The notes under the pieces: generated by a model
Told to the model about the DNA's origin: nothing
Seen by the model: the letters and a program-made list of their open reading frames with translations, nothing else
Database searches by the model: none
Position numbers and translations under genes: made by a program
Shown: positions 10,925 to 22,813 of the stretch, in pieces
Position numbering within the stretch: the first letter of the stretch is position 1
Layout of the letters: every line of letters begins with the position of its first letter
DNA from: Bondarzewia mesenterica
Taxonomy: Eukaryota; Basidiomycota; Agaricomycetes; Russulales; Bondarzewiaceae
DNA length: 64,000 nucleotides
Direction: 5' to 3'
Assembly (NCBI GenBank): GCA_004802705.1
Contig: SGPL01000081.1
Coordinates: 1 to 64,000, forward strand

Positions 10925-12793
10925 TTATGGGAAGTCCTCACCGACGGTCTCAGACCACTGGGCCCAGGTCACCCCACTTTTATGGTGGGTCTCGCCGCGC
11001 GCGTCCAGCTCCGTCTGCGCCGCGTGCAGGGCCTTGAAATCGGGGATCGGCAGGGGATGGTGCGGTTCCGGGCGTGTCCACGACGACGAGGACGACGCGC
11101 TCTCTCGTGATTCCTGCCTTCGCGCTTCCATCCGCGCGTCCAGCTCGAAATGAAACTCCACCGGCCTCGTGGGCTTTGCGGGAGGCAGTGCAGTCGACGG
11201 TGTTTTATTCGACTTTTTGTGTATATGCGAGTGAGGAGGCGTCGTCAAAAATATATATTCATCAGACCAGTTGAATGGTCGACCCAAGTAGCATATACAC
11301 GAGAGGGGAAGTGCGCTTACCGCTTTGCTCGATTGAGAATCGGAACCTGGCCTTTGGCCGGTAAAATTTTCGTCCTGTTGCTTGTTGACAGCCCTCGAAC
11401 GTCTGCCAGCCCGAGAGTTCGAGTTGCCTGGCTTCCTAGACCGCGTCGGCGCGCCACCTTGTGCCCGCCGGATCGACGCGGCGCGACGCGTCTGCTCAGA
11501 AACAGGCCTGGCCTGAGCTGGAGGGGCCTTGGTCGGACGCTCGGAAGCGTCCTTGTGCCCGGCAACGTTCTTCGCCAGCGAGGGCTGCAGCGTCGTCTTG
11601 ACGCGTTTGGGGCGTCCGCCGTCCCAAACCTTGGGTTTCGTAAGTGCTTTCATCTCCACCGCGCCAGGAGACACTGATCGCTTCCGAGAAGGACGCATGG
11701 GCGAGAGTGGCGCGATCCTCGTGTGAGGCAGCTGTTGGGATTCTTTGCGTGGAGACAGCTGCGAGAGGGTCAGCGGCCCTTGGTCGTGCGCGTGGGGTTC
11801 GACCTCTGGCTGAGTCGGGTCGGGTGACTTCGCATGCTCGAGGATAGCCGCCGAACCGGTCTTCGGGGCCGAATCGGGAGACCTGAGGGAAAAGAAAACG
11901 TGAACAGAGGCGCTCGGGTCTCGGGCGGCGCGTTGACCTACACTGCATCGTCGAATAGTTTGCCACCATACAGCAGCAAGCGTTCCGCTACGCCGCCCTT
12001 TGCCCTCCTACCGCCGAACACGTCCGTGCTTGCAACGTTGCGATCGGTACCTACTGCGCTGACGCTCGTCGCACGCGTGTGAGATCCAGGCTTGGGAGGG
12101 CCTCCTGGCCCCGCTCCCGGATGCGACTGCACCGAGGCGCTCTGTCATGCGATACGCGAAAGACGTAAAGAGACGAACGCTCCACTCACCTCTCTCGATC
12201 CTGGCACCATCGCCTGCTCATTGTCCCATCGATAACCCTCCGGCGGTTCATCTGCTGCCTCGTCAAGTGGGATCGAGTCCGGCCCCACAGAGTCTTCAAG
12301 TTCATGCACGTGGACCGGGCGGACGACACCACTGTTCCGACGCAGCAGGCTCTCGACCTCCAGTTTCAAGTCCCCGAAGCGACCAGAGCTCCACGCGTCC
12401 GAAGGGGCGGCGTGCCGCGCCGGCGAGGTTTGATCGTGCGCGGCCCGCACGGCCTCCCAGTCGCAGTGGGGATGTCGGGACTTTCGACGGAGAGAGACCG
12501 GAAAAGTGGGGACGCGCGAGGGTGGACGTGACGGCGTCCTGCAGGTCCGAGGTGAGTCTTCGCTGTGGGGTCAGCTGGCTGAGCGTCAGCGGGTCCTGGA
12601 TCGGCCGCTGTGGGGCGGGTCGCATCGGGGTGTTGAGGCTGTCGTCGAACCCGTTCAGAAACGCGCGACTGCTCTCGTCCATCAGTCGTGTCTCTGAGTT
12701 TGCGGTGAGCGGGATTTGGAAACTCAGACTTTGAGAGGAGTCGGAGACGTCGGGGAGGTGGCGGAGGCTGATGTTCGCGTTTGAGAACGACAT
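10925..12793 (-). CDS. TPX2-like spindle/microtubule protein (candidate)
   Basis: Read from ATG 12793 to TAA 10925. Exon 1 (SFSNANISLRHLPDVS..) must change frame near a G4 run at 12478-12481 to continue into WEAVRAAHDQTSPAR. Then follow introns 12142-12189 and 11883-11941, the block 11882-11374, a possible intron after QSSKA, and a C-terminal basic helix rich in Arg/Glu (RPVEFHFELDARMEARRQE, PIPDFKALHAAQTELDAR). That C-terminal segment resembles the TPX2 C-terminal domain, which in that family binds microtubules. The rest is Pro/Ser/Arg-rich. The phrase PLTLSQL(S/T)P occurs twice, in exon 1 and in the large middle exon. The last ~20 codons overlap the 55-bp tandem repeat. It shares a 573-bp divergent promoter with the aldo-keto reductase. 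Confidence 0.55.
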
Positions 12794-13366
12794 GTCGTGT
12801 CGTACTATTAATGCGAGTGCTGTGGTTGAGCACGTAATACATTTGGATCAGAGGAGCACTAGGAGTAGCAGGGCATATGGATAGCGCGTACCTGGAGTGT
12901 TGGATGGTTGTGAATGCCAAATTCTGCTGGTGCTCGCAAGTCGAACCAAGCCAACTGCCAATGAATGAACTTCCAGCCACTATCGCGACGCGAACATCAC
13001 GTGATGAATCAAGTCACGAATTTGAATTGGCGTTCCGATCGCTCGATCTCCCTGAGACGATGTCCATTTGGTACCAAACTGATCTGAGCCTCAAGTCCTC
13101 ACTGTAAAGGATGCTAATAGCGAGCACAATTTTCAACGGTTGCATCCTGCAGAGCCAAATCATATGATTGACGAAACATGCGCAATTTAATCAGCAAATC
13201 ACACAAAACTCGGGCCCCGGTATCGTCATTTCCTCGGGGAATCTTAGTCCACATCGTGGAACAGCTCACTAAGCGCCAGAATAAAATGCAGGTACGTCCG
13301 AACACGACTTTTGTTTTCCCCTTACCCCACTCCTTCTCGATATCTGCTCGTGATCGCACACCAGCC
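12794..13366. promoter_or_regulatory. Divergent promoter, TPX2-like / aldo-keto reductase
   Basis: Head-to-head intergenic region. It contains the perfect 10-bp palindrome ATCACGTGAT at 12996-13005, a bHLH-type E-box, placed 203 bp from one ATG and about 360 bp from the other. No open frame looks coding. Confidence 0.55.
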
Positions 13367-15232
13367 ATGTCTGAAACCGTGAAACTAGAATTTCAGCCGA
13401 AAAATATGCCGTTTAGAAGGCTGGGATCGAGCGGGTTGCGCGTGCCCGTGTTCGCTCTGGGAGGCTGTAGGCACATTTACTTCCACCCTCCCCTCGGTTT
13501 TTAATTCTGACGGGAGGTATGGATTCGATGACGGCGTGTAGGGCTGACTATCGGTGGGACTGTCGTCGGTGACCCCGTCAAGGTACGTTCGGACCCGGTG
13601 CCTTCGCGGTCATTCTCGCGTCCGATGCGTACTTAATAAAGTCTGACACCGTACTCAAACAGGAAATAATCAGGACTGCCTTTGAAAATGGCATCAACAT
13701 GTTCGACGAAGCCGAGAACTATTCCGACGGAAAGTCGGAGCTGGAGCTGTGAGCTCGCATCTCGTCGACGCACCCGTCTCGCCGTGTCTTATGAGAATGA
13801 TTCTTGCAGCGGGCGAGTGATAAAAGAGTTGGGCTTCCGCCGGACAGATCTCGTCATCACGACCAAGCTGTTCTGGGGCACCCGTAGGGGACACAACGAC
13901 ATGGGTCTTTCGCGGAAACAGTGCGTCTCTATGCTCGCATTTTCTGGCCGATTTTTCAGGCTCAACGGGAGGGAATTGGTGAAGTGTTATTGAAGGGGCG
14001 AGAGAGTCTTTGCGGCGTCTTCAGCTGGACTACGTCGACGTTATTTTCGCGCATCGCCCGGACCCCACCAGTAGGCAGTTTATTTCGCCCGCGTTGCTGG
14101 ATGCCATTCTGACTTTTTGTTTATTTTTATTTTAGCACCTATTGAGGAGACCGTGCGCGCGTTCCATTGGGTCATCGAGCAGGGATTGGTAGGTCCCACC
14201 TGTTCGCTTTCAAAAAAAAAAATCTCATCACTAGATCGTATTCTCCGGTGTAGGCGTTCTACTGGGGTACTTCTCAATGGTCTGCCCGAGAGATCGAAGA
14301 GGCGCATCGTATGGACATCCACTCATTCGAATGCTGCCTCTTTTCACGTACTCAACACAAATATGCAGATGTCGCCGAGAAATATGGCCTTCATGCTCCT
14401 GTAGCCGAGCAGTGCATGCACCAGTTTAGTACATTCCACCCGTCGTCGTCGTGTCATCCTAAATCTGACTTTGTCTAGTCTCTTTGACCGCGAGCGCGCA
14501 GAGGGTGAATTTGAGTACGTTTGGTCGCGTCGATGAATTTCTGAGCATGCTGACGAGTTCTTCGTGTAGTCCGCTTTACAAGAAATACAACCTCGGGACG
14601 ACGGTATTCTCTGGTTTGGCGGGCGGTATCCTAACGGGCAAGGTACGTACGCTTGCGTCCAGAGCTACCGCGATCCGGAATCGAGTCTCTTCGCATAGTA
14701 CAACGACGGTTTCCCTGAGGGATCTCGGTACGATCCCAACAGCGACGACCCGTATATCAAATCCAGGGTGGAATTCCTGCAGTCAGAAGAAGGACGGAAG
14801 GAAATAGCCGCAGTCAGAGAGCTGACGAAGCTCGCGGAGACCGGTATGTTTCTGGATATAACATCCCGCGTCGTGAGGCATCCAAAGGCTCAGCGCTCAC
14901 AAGCCGAATGAAATGACTCTGCAGAACTGGGCTGCAAGGTCTCGCACCTGGCCCTGGCGTGGATCGCGAAGAACCCGAACACCAGTAGCGTCATTTTGGG
15001 CGCGACGAGCCCCGAGCAGGTCCTTGACAACCTGAAAGCCATCGAGGTGATCCCGAAGCTGACGCCGGAGATTTTGGACAAGATCGAGGCTATCGTGAAG
15101 AACAAGCCGACGACGCCTGTAACTGCTTCCATTTTTTTTGCTTCGATTTGGTTGCCTGCTAACTCGTCGGTACGACAGCCGACGTTTGGAAGGCCTGAGT
15201 TGGACGTTCATGGTAGACCCTGGTTCGGTTGA
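13367..15232 (+). CDS. Aldo-keto reductase, Kv-beta (AKR6) type
   Basis: NAD(P)H-dependent carbonyl reductase of the potassium-channel beta-subunit subgroup. At least 11 short exons assemble continuously: 13367-~13469, 13542-13582, 13663-13748, ~13809-13921, 13985-14070, 14136-14188, ~14253-14300, ~14360-14420, 14479-14514, 14570-14642, 14699-14843, 14925-15118, 15179-15232. The protein reads [19 protein letters not shown], then the catalytic Asp and Tyr in [16 protein letters not shown], the catalytic Lys in [11 protein letters not shown] and the catalytic His in [12 protein letters not shown]. Then come [32 protein letters not shown] and [16 protein letters not shown]. The full tetrad is intact, so the enzyme should be active. 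The intron before VIEGARESL uses a weak GAAG acceptor (13984). Substrate unknown. Confidence 0.9.
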
Positions 15233-15785
15233 TAGTAGGGCGAGGTCAAGAAGTGAAGACGTGAATCGAATTGGTTTCGTACCATGTGTCGCTTTCAAGG
15301 ATGAGGACCTTATGTGAATGTCATATGTATTCCGTCTCGTGGGGACTCAGTTAACTCTAAGTATAACGTATCGAACAGTCTGCATTCGGTGAGTCATGTC
15401 GCAGCTACGTATTGGTCACTGTGGATTTGTAAAGGATGTCGGCTCGCATTGTAATTGTTGGTGAACCTCGACTGAGGGGTGCCATTAGATTACGGTACAT
15501 ACGGTGAAATGTGCTGAGACTTGTACTACGGACGAGCCTGGACGAGCGCGACGCGTTCCCGTCACCTGATCACCTTGTCCTTGAGTACGTAGAGTTTTGC
15601 AGTCAACATGCCTTACACGGCCTTACACATGTAGCACAAGGAGTATGAGGATCAAAACTCGAGTCGACTGCCAGTAGCAGCGATATCGCTCTTTGCTGCT
15701 ATTTTCACAACTCCCCAAGCGTGTGTTTCTACTTTGTTTTGACCGTTCATACTTTTTTTCTGACTTTGCTCTCCTCCAGCCTGCT
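15233..15785. other. Intergenic, promoter of F-box gene
   Basis: No recognisable gene. The open frame of the F-box gene extends upstream to 15693, but the extra residues are hydrophobic and unlike F-box protein starts, so they are treated as 5' UTR. Confidence 0.4.
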
Positions 15786-17417
15786 ATGCTCTCAATCAGC
15801 TCCGAAAGAGACGCACTGTTCCGTGCTGCCCAGCTCGAACGGGCCCTTGCCCGACAGTCAGTTGACGATGACATTGCTCATTCTCCCCCGCATCTTATCC
15901 ATGCTCTGCGATCACGGCGTAACGAGTTCGCGCCGATCTCTCAACTGCCTGTGGAAATCATGACGGCCGTATTCAAGGAGCTGACGGAATGCATTTATGG
16001 CAAGACGGGCTACTCAGGCCAAGACCGGATCTTTGGGTATGACCCAGGGTGGATCGTTGTCTTGCAGGTGTGTCTGCTCTGGAGGAACATCGCCCTCGCG
16101 TTCCCCGCGCTTTGGACGAATATCGTGTTCACCAAAGGTCGTTTGACCGAGGTCATGTTGCAGCGCGCGAAGAACATGCCCTTGAATCTTCTCCTTGGCA
16201 TCACCGGGTCCAAACTCGACGACAGGGTGCTTGCCAATGTCTCGCTCGTACTGCCGTATATCAGTCGTGCGAGGATGTTAAGTTTCTATGGACAGCCCGT
16301 GCATTTACTTGCCGAGGCGGGGATGCAACTTCCTTCTACCCTGAAGAAACTCCATCTTCATCTTGACGCCGGATCACCACCTGTCATGTTCTCCCCTTCA
16401 TTTCTTCCTGAATCGATGCCGAATCTTCAGGTTTTGTCTGTTCAGGGAGTAGGCTTGCCACTCAGCACGACCACATTTCCCAACCTCACCGTCATCGAAT
16501 TACGCCAGCTGCATCCTGATTCGAAGCTCGACATCACGCAGTTGATGTCTCTGCTCGGACCCGTTCGTCGGCTCCACTCCCTGAAGCTTTCCGAAGCGTT
16601 GAAGAAAACATTTGGCGGCTTCGTCCCCTGCGAGTTTGTTCGCCCACCGATCGACCTTCGTCGTCTCGTTTATTTCTCTGCGGACGAGAGTGCGGTCGAT
16701 TCCGACGACTTGCTGTATGCCCTAGCAATTCCCCCAGAACGCAATATCTATGTGGAATACGATTCCGAGCGCACCGTCGACTATGTCCTTTCACCCGCAT
16801 TTGGAGCTGCGAGCTATAGCTCGGACGGAAGCTTGCGGAAGCCAATTCTCCGCTTGGTCGTGATTTTTGACATGGACGGCCTTGCCATCAACGGTTCATA
16901 CAATACTGGCGATTTTCCNAACAACATTCCGGAGGTCGCATTTCAGTTGAGGCTGAGCATCTCGGGACGCAGAGTTTGGAACTACACATTTCCGAAATTC
17001 ATTCAGAACTTGATAAGGTCGCGACACCTGGAGGACGTCACCTCACTCTGGCTTCATTTTTCCGCGAGCGACCGTCATGTAGAAACGGCGATCTTGTCAC
17101 AATTCGTCCAGTTGCCTAAAGTCCGGGAACTGCACTTGTGTGACTTGGTTGACGATAGGACGCTCCTTCAGATGTTGCGTCCCAGTCCTCGCAACAACAG
17201 GGTCGTCCTTCCAGACCTGTACTTCCTTAATATTGAGGAGAGGTATCGAGCTTTTCTGAAGGACACGTATACGGGGACGGGTATAGCGGACTGCTTGCTT
17301 GCCCGGCAAGCGGTAGAAGGCGTTACGCATCTGTCGGAACTGCGCATTGCGGGACAAAGGGTCCCTTCCAAGTGCTTGAGCAATTTGGAGAGCTTGAGGA
17401 AATGGACTCCTCCATAG
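15786..17417 (+). CDS. F-box protein with LRR-like C-terminus
   Basis: Single-exon gene of 543 codons. The N-terminal helix (ISSERDALFRAAQLERAL) leads to HALRSRRNEFAPISQLPVEI, then an F-box-like segment ending VCLLWRNIALAFPALWTNIVF. In this family the F-box docks Skp1 of SCF ubiquitin ligases. The remaining ~400 residues have irregular leucine-rich periodicity (LQVLSVQGVGLPL, LTVIELRQLHPD), a probable substrate-binding array. Agaricomycetes carry large families of such genes, and the one at 35706-37493 has the same architecture. One N at 16919 leaves one residue unknown. Substrate unknown. Confidence 0.85.
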   Translation: MLSISSERDALFRAAQLERALARQSVDDDIAHSPPHLIHALRSRRNEFAPISQLPVEIMTAVFKELTECIYGKTGYSGQDRIFGYDPGWIVVLQVCLLWRNIALAFPALWTNIVFTKGRLTEVMLQRAKNMPLNLLLGITGSKLDDRVLANVSLVLPYISRARMLSFYGQPVHLLAEAGMQLPSTLKKLHLHLDAGSPPVMFSPSFLPESMPNLQVLSVQGVGLPLSTTTFPNLTVIELRQLHPDSKLDITQLMSLLGPVRRLHSLKLSEALKKTFGGFVPCEFVRPPIDLRRLVYFSADESAVDSDDLLYALAIPPERNIYVEYDSERTVDYVLSPAFGAASYSSDGSLRKPILRLVVIFDMDGLAINGSYNTGDFXNNIPEVAFQLRLSISGRRVWNYTFPKFIQNLIRSRHLEDVTSLWLHFSASDRHVETAILSQFVQLPKVRELHLCDLVDDRTLLQMLRPSPRNNRVVLPDLYFLNIEERYRAFLKDTYTGTGIADCLLARQAVEGVTHLSELRIAGQRVPSKCLSNLESLRKWTPP

Positions 17418-18686
17418 ATACTGGACGCCGAGCGCCGACACGTATAACGAACTACATGAGGAAAGTGAAGGTACAATCTGCCGTAAATTATCCATGTTTC
17501 CACCTGCTGATATCTCTGGTTCATGCACGACATCTGTGTCGTGGCGGCAGGATTCTACGTTTCTCCTTCTATGCTACCTCGGCCATTGTCCGTACTCCCA
17601 TCTCATGCATGCATTTTCCAGCCCAGTCTTTGACTTTGATCCCGCGATGTACGTCTCTATTGTATGTTTGATCTCACTCCCAATGGGAACATTTTTCGGA
17701 ATGCTTTCCGCCGTCGCATGGCTTTCTCAGTTTCTCGACAGGCGCTCAGCGCTCATTCCTCAACACCTCAGTGGAGGGTTGTTAGCTGCGCATTTTACGT
17801 CAGGTCGGTATTGATTGCGTACTCCGACACGTGCGAACTTTCATGCAATGCCCGCTTGCCATCACTTTCCCTGCCACTCCGTTTGCATAGAAAAAAACTG
17901 GACCCGGAATGTGGACGGCCACGAGGAGGAGATTCGCCCTCCAAGCCGACATGTACGTAGCTCTTGTTTTCTTGCGGCGCAAAGGTGGGCGACCTTGAAT
18001 ACAGTTCTTAACATCGTACGATGACAATTACATATCGTAAGTCTGCTCACGGGTTTGAAGCCCGTCCCGTTTCACGTTCCACGCTCCTGGATAAGAAGTA
18101 CTGAATGCCCACAGAGAACGAGCATTCAAAACACCTGTACATATCGTCATGCAGATCTCAAGCGTGCTTCCTGCGACCCATCCAGGCAGATAGGGCAAGG
18201 GCATGGTTGTCGAAAGCCGGTCTCAATTGAATCCGTCCCGGCAGCAATTCGCAGGCATGACTTTCACCTGTAAGACGTCGTTTCTGATCGATATTCCGAC
18301 CCGCTACATCATAACTTAGATGGTAAAGGGTGCGCTAGCATTGTTCATGTATAGTAGATGACAAGAATAGAAATAGAAATTCGGAGATCATTCAGTAAAA
18401 TCTGAGTACATGCGGTGATAGAGCGATGGCTAGGGTCAGAAGATACTATGCTACGTACCTCAACATGTACGCCGACCTAGTCCTTGTAATATAAAAAGCA
18501 CACTGCTGTGTATGAAAGTAGATAGATGGAGCTATATCACGATGCATGTCGCAATTAGTCAAGAAATGAGATGAAGCATTAAAGGTACAAGTCCAGATGG
18601 TGCAGGATGAAAGAATTGTCCGACGACAGAGGAATCAAGAGTTCGGGGGTACGGGGGTAGGCCAACGAAGAAGAATTAGTCAAATA
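17418..18686. other. Intergenic, nothing recognised
   Basis: About 1.3 kb between the 3' end of the F-box gene and the 3' end of the convergent Gfd2-like gene. Open frames of about 100 codons exist but lack motifs and conserved-looking composition. No tRNA or repeat was seen. Confidence 0.4.
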
Positions 18687-20731
18687 TTACCCCAATGTTG
18701 CGTTCGTCATTTTAACGCTCAACGTATCACCGCTGGATGAACGTTGCATCCTCCCCTGCTCGTCCGCAGTCCGCATCATACTCATCCTCCTCGACCCCAT
18801 ATCCGGCGTACTGACCCGCCTCGCACTCACATTGGAAGGGGAGGCGCCCAACTGGTTGGAGGTCTTCCTCAGACGACTGGTGGAAGAAAATCCACCGCGG
18901 TCGGATTGGTCATTCGGCATCAGAGACAATCCAGAAAGAGCAAAGTCCGAGTGAGACCGTAGCAGCGAGGACGACATCGTTCGCGGCGTCAGTACAGATA
19001 CTGGAGGGAGTGGCATGGAGATACTGGGGCCAAGACTCGTAGACCTGTTCATGACGGATGGAGGGTGCCTTGCCCGTGGTGATGGTGCCCTGGTGCCCTC
19101 TGGGTCCAGAAGTTTCTGGAGAGCAAGCAGGCACGCAAAGGCGTCGTTGCCTGAGTTGTGCAGGGCATAGTCAACTAGTAGATTCAAAGAATGCAAGAGG
19201 CTTGCAAGCGCCAATGTAGAGTTGGGCTGGCGAGGCTTGCCGGTTTTTGCGTCCAACATTGCGCCCCTGTGCCCTGCTCTGAAAAGACAGCTTTCGAAAG
19301 TGGGAACATCGATTATCAAGACGTTGTGAGGTAGCTCTAGAATTCAAGAACCGTTTATGAGTAAGCAAAATTGGGAAAGGAGAAGGGGATACACGGACTG
19401 ATCTTCATTTCCTCCATCCGACGAAGGTCCTCTGTAGCCGAGTGTACCACGAGGACGAGATTGTTGGCAGAGGTCTCAGAGTCGGGACTGGCCATGCTGC
19501 TGTCATCGAATTTGATATCAGAAGATTCCTGGGCGCATTTCTTAATGGTTGAAAATACCTGATGACTGCTTGAATGATTTGTGGCAGCTTCGCCTTGGGA
19601 ATAACCTGGCTTTCGCCAAACTTAGAGCACGGAGGTCAGGTGAGTCGCATCGGCATAACGAGTACAACATTCTACTCACTGCATACTGGAAATTAGATTT
19701 GAGTCAGTGAGAGGCAATCGTCAACGAGAAAAGTCACGATGCTCACCTTCCACGGATAGGTTGGGGTATTGCGATTGCGAATTTTGTCTACATACTCGCT
19801 GACGATGTAATGGCCCTTTCTAGAAGACGGTCAGCGCAAGACGTGTCACTTGAGACTATCTAGAGGCTGACCGATAATTGTCTTCGGGCACTGGTGGCCA
19901 AGATCCCAGTCTGTCAACACGACTCGATGCATATCATCTACAGAATTTGCATATGTAGTATACTGACTTACGCGTCTAAGTGAGCACAACGCACAGCAGC
20001 ATATCCCCACTCAAGCACAGATGTAGGATTGCGCTCATGGCACTCGAAATCAACAGCTAAAAATGCCTTATCCCTGTTGTTCCATAAGTGCTGAACAGCC
20101 TTAGGCTCTCCGCTCCTAACACGGATCTTGAGTCCCGCCAGGACGGCAGCGGGGAGCGTAGCATGCAGCTTCTTGTATGTCGCATAGTCTGTGACCGTCC
20201 GTAAATGCCTCTGATGAGTCTCGAAAGCCTGAATTCTGAGCATGTTGTCGACGATGGGCAGAGTCTCGCCGAACCTGTCTCCACAAATTCATTGCCAATG
20301 AGTCCATCCATCGCGGGACAGTGCATGACGCGGAGATCAAATCATACCTGGTCTTGATCATCTTGAGAAAGGCTCCGATAGATGTTATGCGCGTGACGAT
20401 GTGCGCTCTGCCTGTCCACGCATCTGTGATGGTGATGACAGGCCAAGAAAAGGCCAAGAATTCCTCGAACGAGTTGAATAGATATCCCCAGGTGCGCTCA
20501 TACCTGGTATTATAATGCCAATGTTGTTGACACGAGATCATGTGTATCTCTGAATAATGACATGCTGTACTGACCATGGGATGCTGTTTTGCTGAAAGTA
20601 CCCCATGTATGCCGTGTATACCTGGAACAGATTGCCCGTGAGATTCCACGCGAAGGCACCAATAGGACTGCACATACAGACTGAAGATCGTACTCCCATC
20701 CTCGAATATCTACAAGATTAAAATCAGCCAT
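18687..20731 (-). CDS. Gfd2/YDR514C-like RNase H-fold (DEDDh) protein
   Basis: Read from ATG 20731. Exons join through MADFNLVDIRGW, VYTAYMGYFQQNSIPW, YERTWGYLFNSFEEFLAFSW, FGETLPIVDNMLRIQAF, then FLAVDFECHERNPTSVLEWG (D and E of a DEDD nuclease fold), GSWPPVPEDNYRKGHYIV, TPTYPWK, a 6-nt exon (YA), FGESQVIPKAKLPQIIQ, LPHNVLIIDVPTFESCLF and HNSGNDAFACLLALQ (H..D of the DEDDh set). The C-terminal ~130 residues are Ser/Arg-rich and disordered. The fold suggests a 3'-5' exonuclease, but the yeast relatives have no well-defined activity (Gfd2 was isolated as a suppressor linked to mRNA export). It has nine or more introns of normal size. Confidence 0.8.
19680..19685 (-). other. Candidate 6-nt microexon (Tyr-Ala) in Gfd2-like gene
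   Basis: On the minus strand TTCCAG precedes TATGCA, which is followed by GTGAGT. The flanking segments (about 61 and 59 nt) are each normal intron length here, whereas one uninterrupted 126-nt intron would be unusual. It adds YA between PWK and FGESQV and keeps the frame. Confidence 0.65.
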
Positions 20732-22490
<1,759 letters not shown>

Positions 22491-22813
22491 TCGATTCGCT
22501 TCTTATGTGGGGTTTGTCCGAGGTGCAGCTTTTATGGTCATTCATGAAGTTAGGGACGACTTCTCATGTATTCATAATGAGGAACGCGTCCGACCTCGCA
22601 TACGTTAGCATGCATCCGCCGCTCCGTCTTCCTTTACCACCAGTCTACTGCATAAATTTTCCATTCTCATAGCTTTCATGTCCGCTAGCCCACATATAGG
22701 CCCCCGTCTGCCGTGACAGCGCAGTGTGCGCAATGTCAGAAATAAAAACCAAAAACACAGGAAAATTAAATCAAAGCACTGTGGTCCGAACGAATCAAAG
22801 AGCATATGCAGCA
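22491..22813. other. Convergent 3' intergenic region
   Basis: About 320 bases between the 3' ends of the L40 gene and the membrane-protein gene. Only 3' UTR-like sequence is visible. Confidence 0.4.

Noticed and set aside
11150..11677. 175-codon plus-strand frame inside the TPX2-like gene
   Set aside because: Arg/Leu-rich shadow of a GC-rich coding strand; the minus-strand reading has coherent low-complexity and helical blocks that join across introns.
12420..12500. A 28-nt GT..AG intron to repair the TPX2-like frame
   Set aside because: Too short to be spliced; introns here are about 50 nt or longer. A one-base error in the G4 run is simpler.
17494..17814. 106-codon frame with hydrophobic stretches after the F-box gene
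   Set aside because: No start context, no homology I can see, no splicing partners.
18040..18080. tRNA-like B-box (GGGTTTGAAGCCC)
   Set aside because: It does not match GGTTCGANTCC closely, and no acceptor or anticodon stem can be folded around it. No tRNA gene was found elsewhere by eye.
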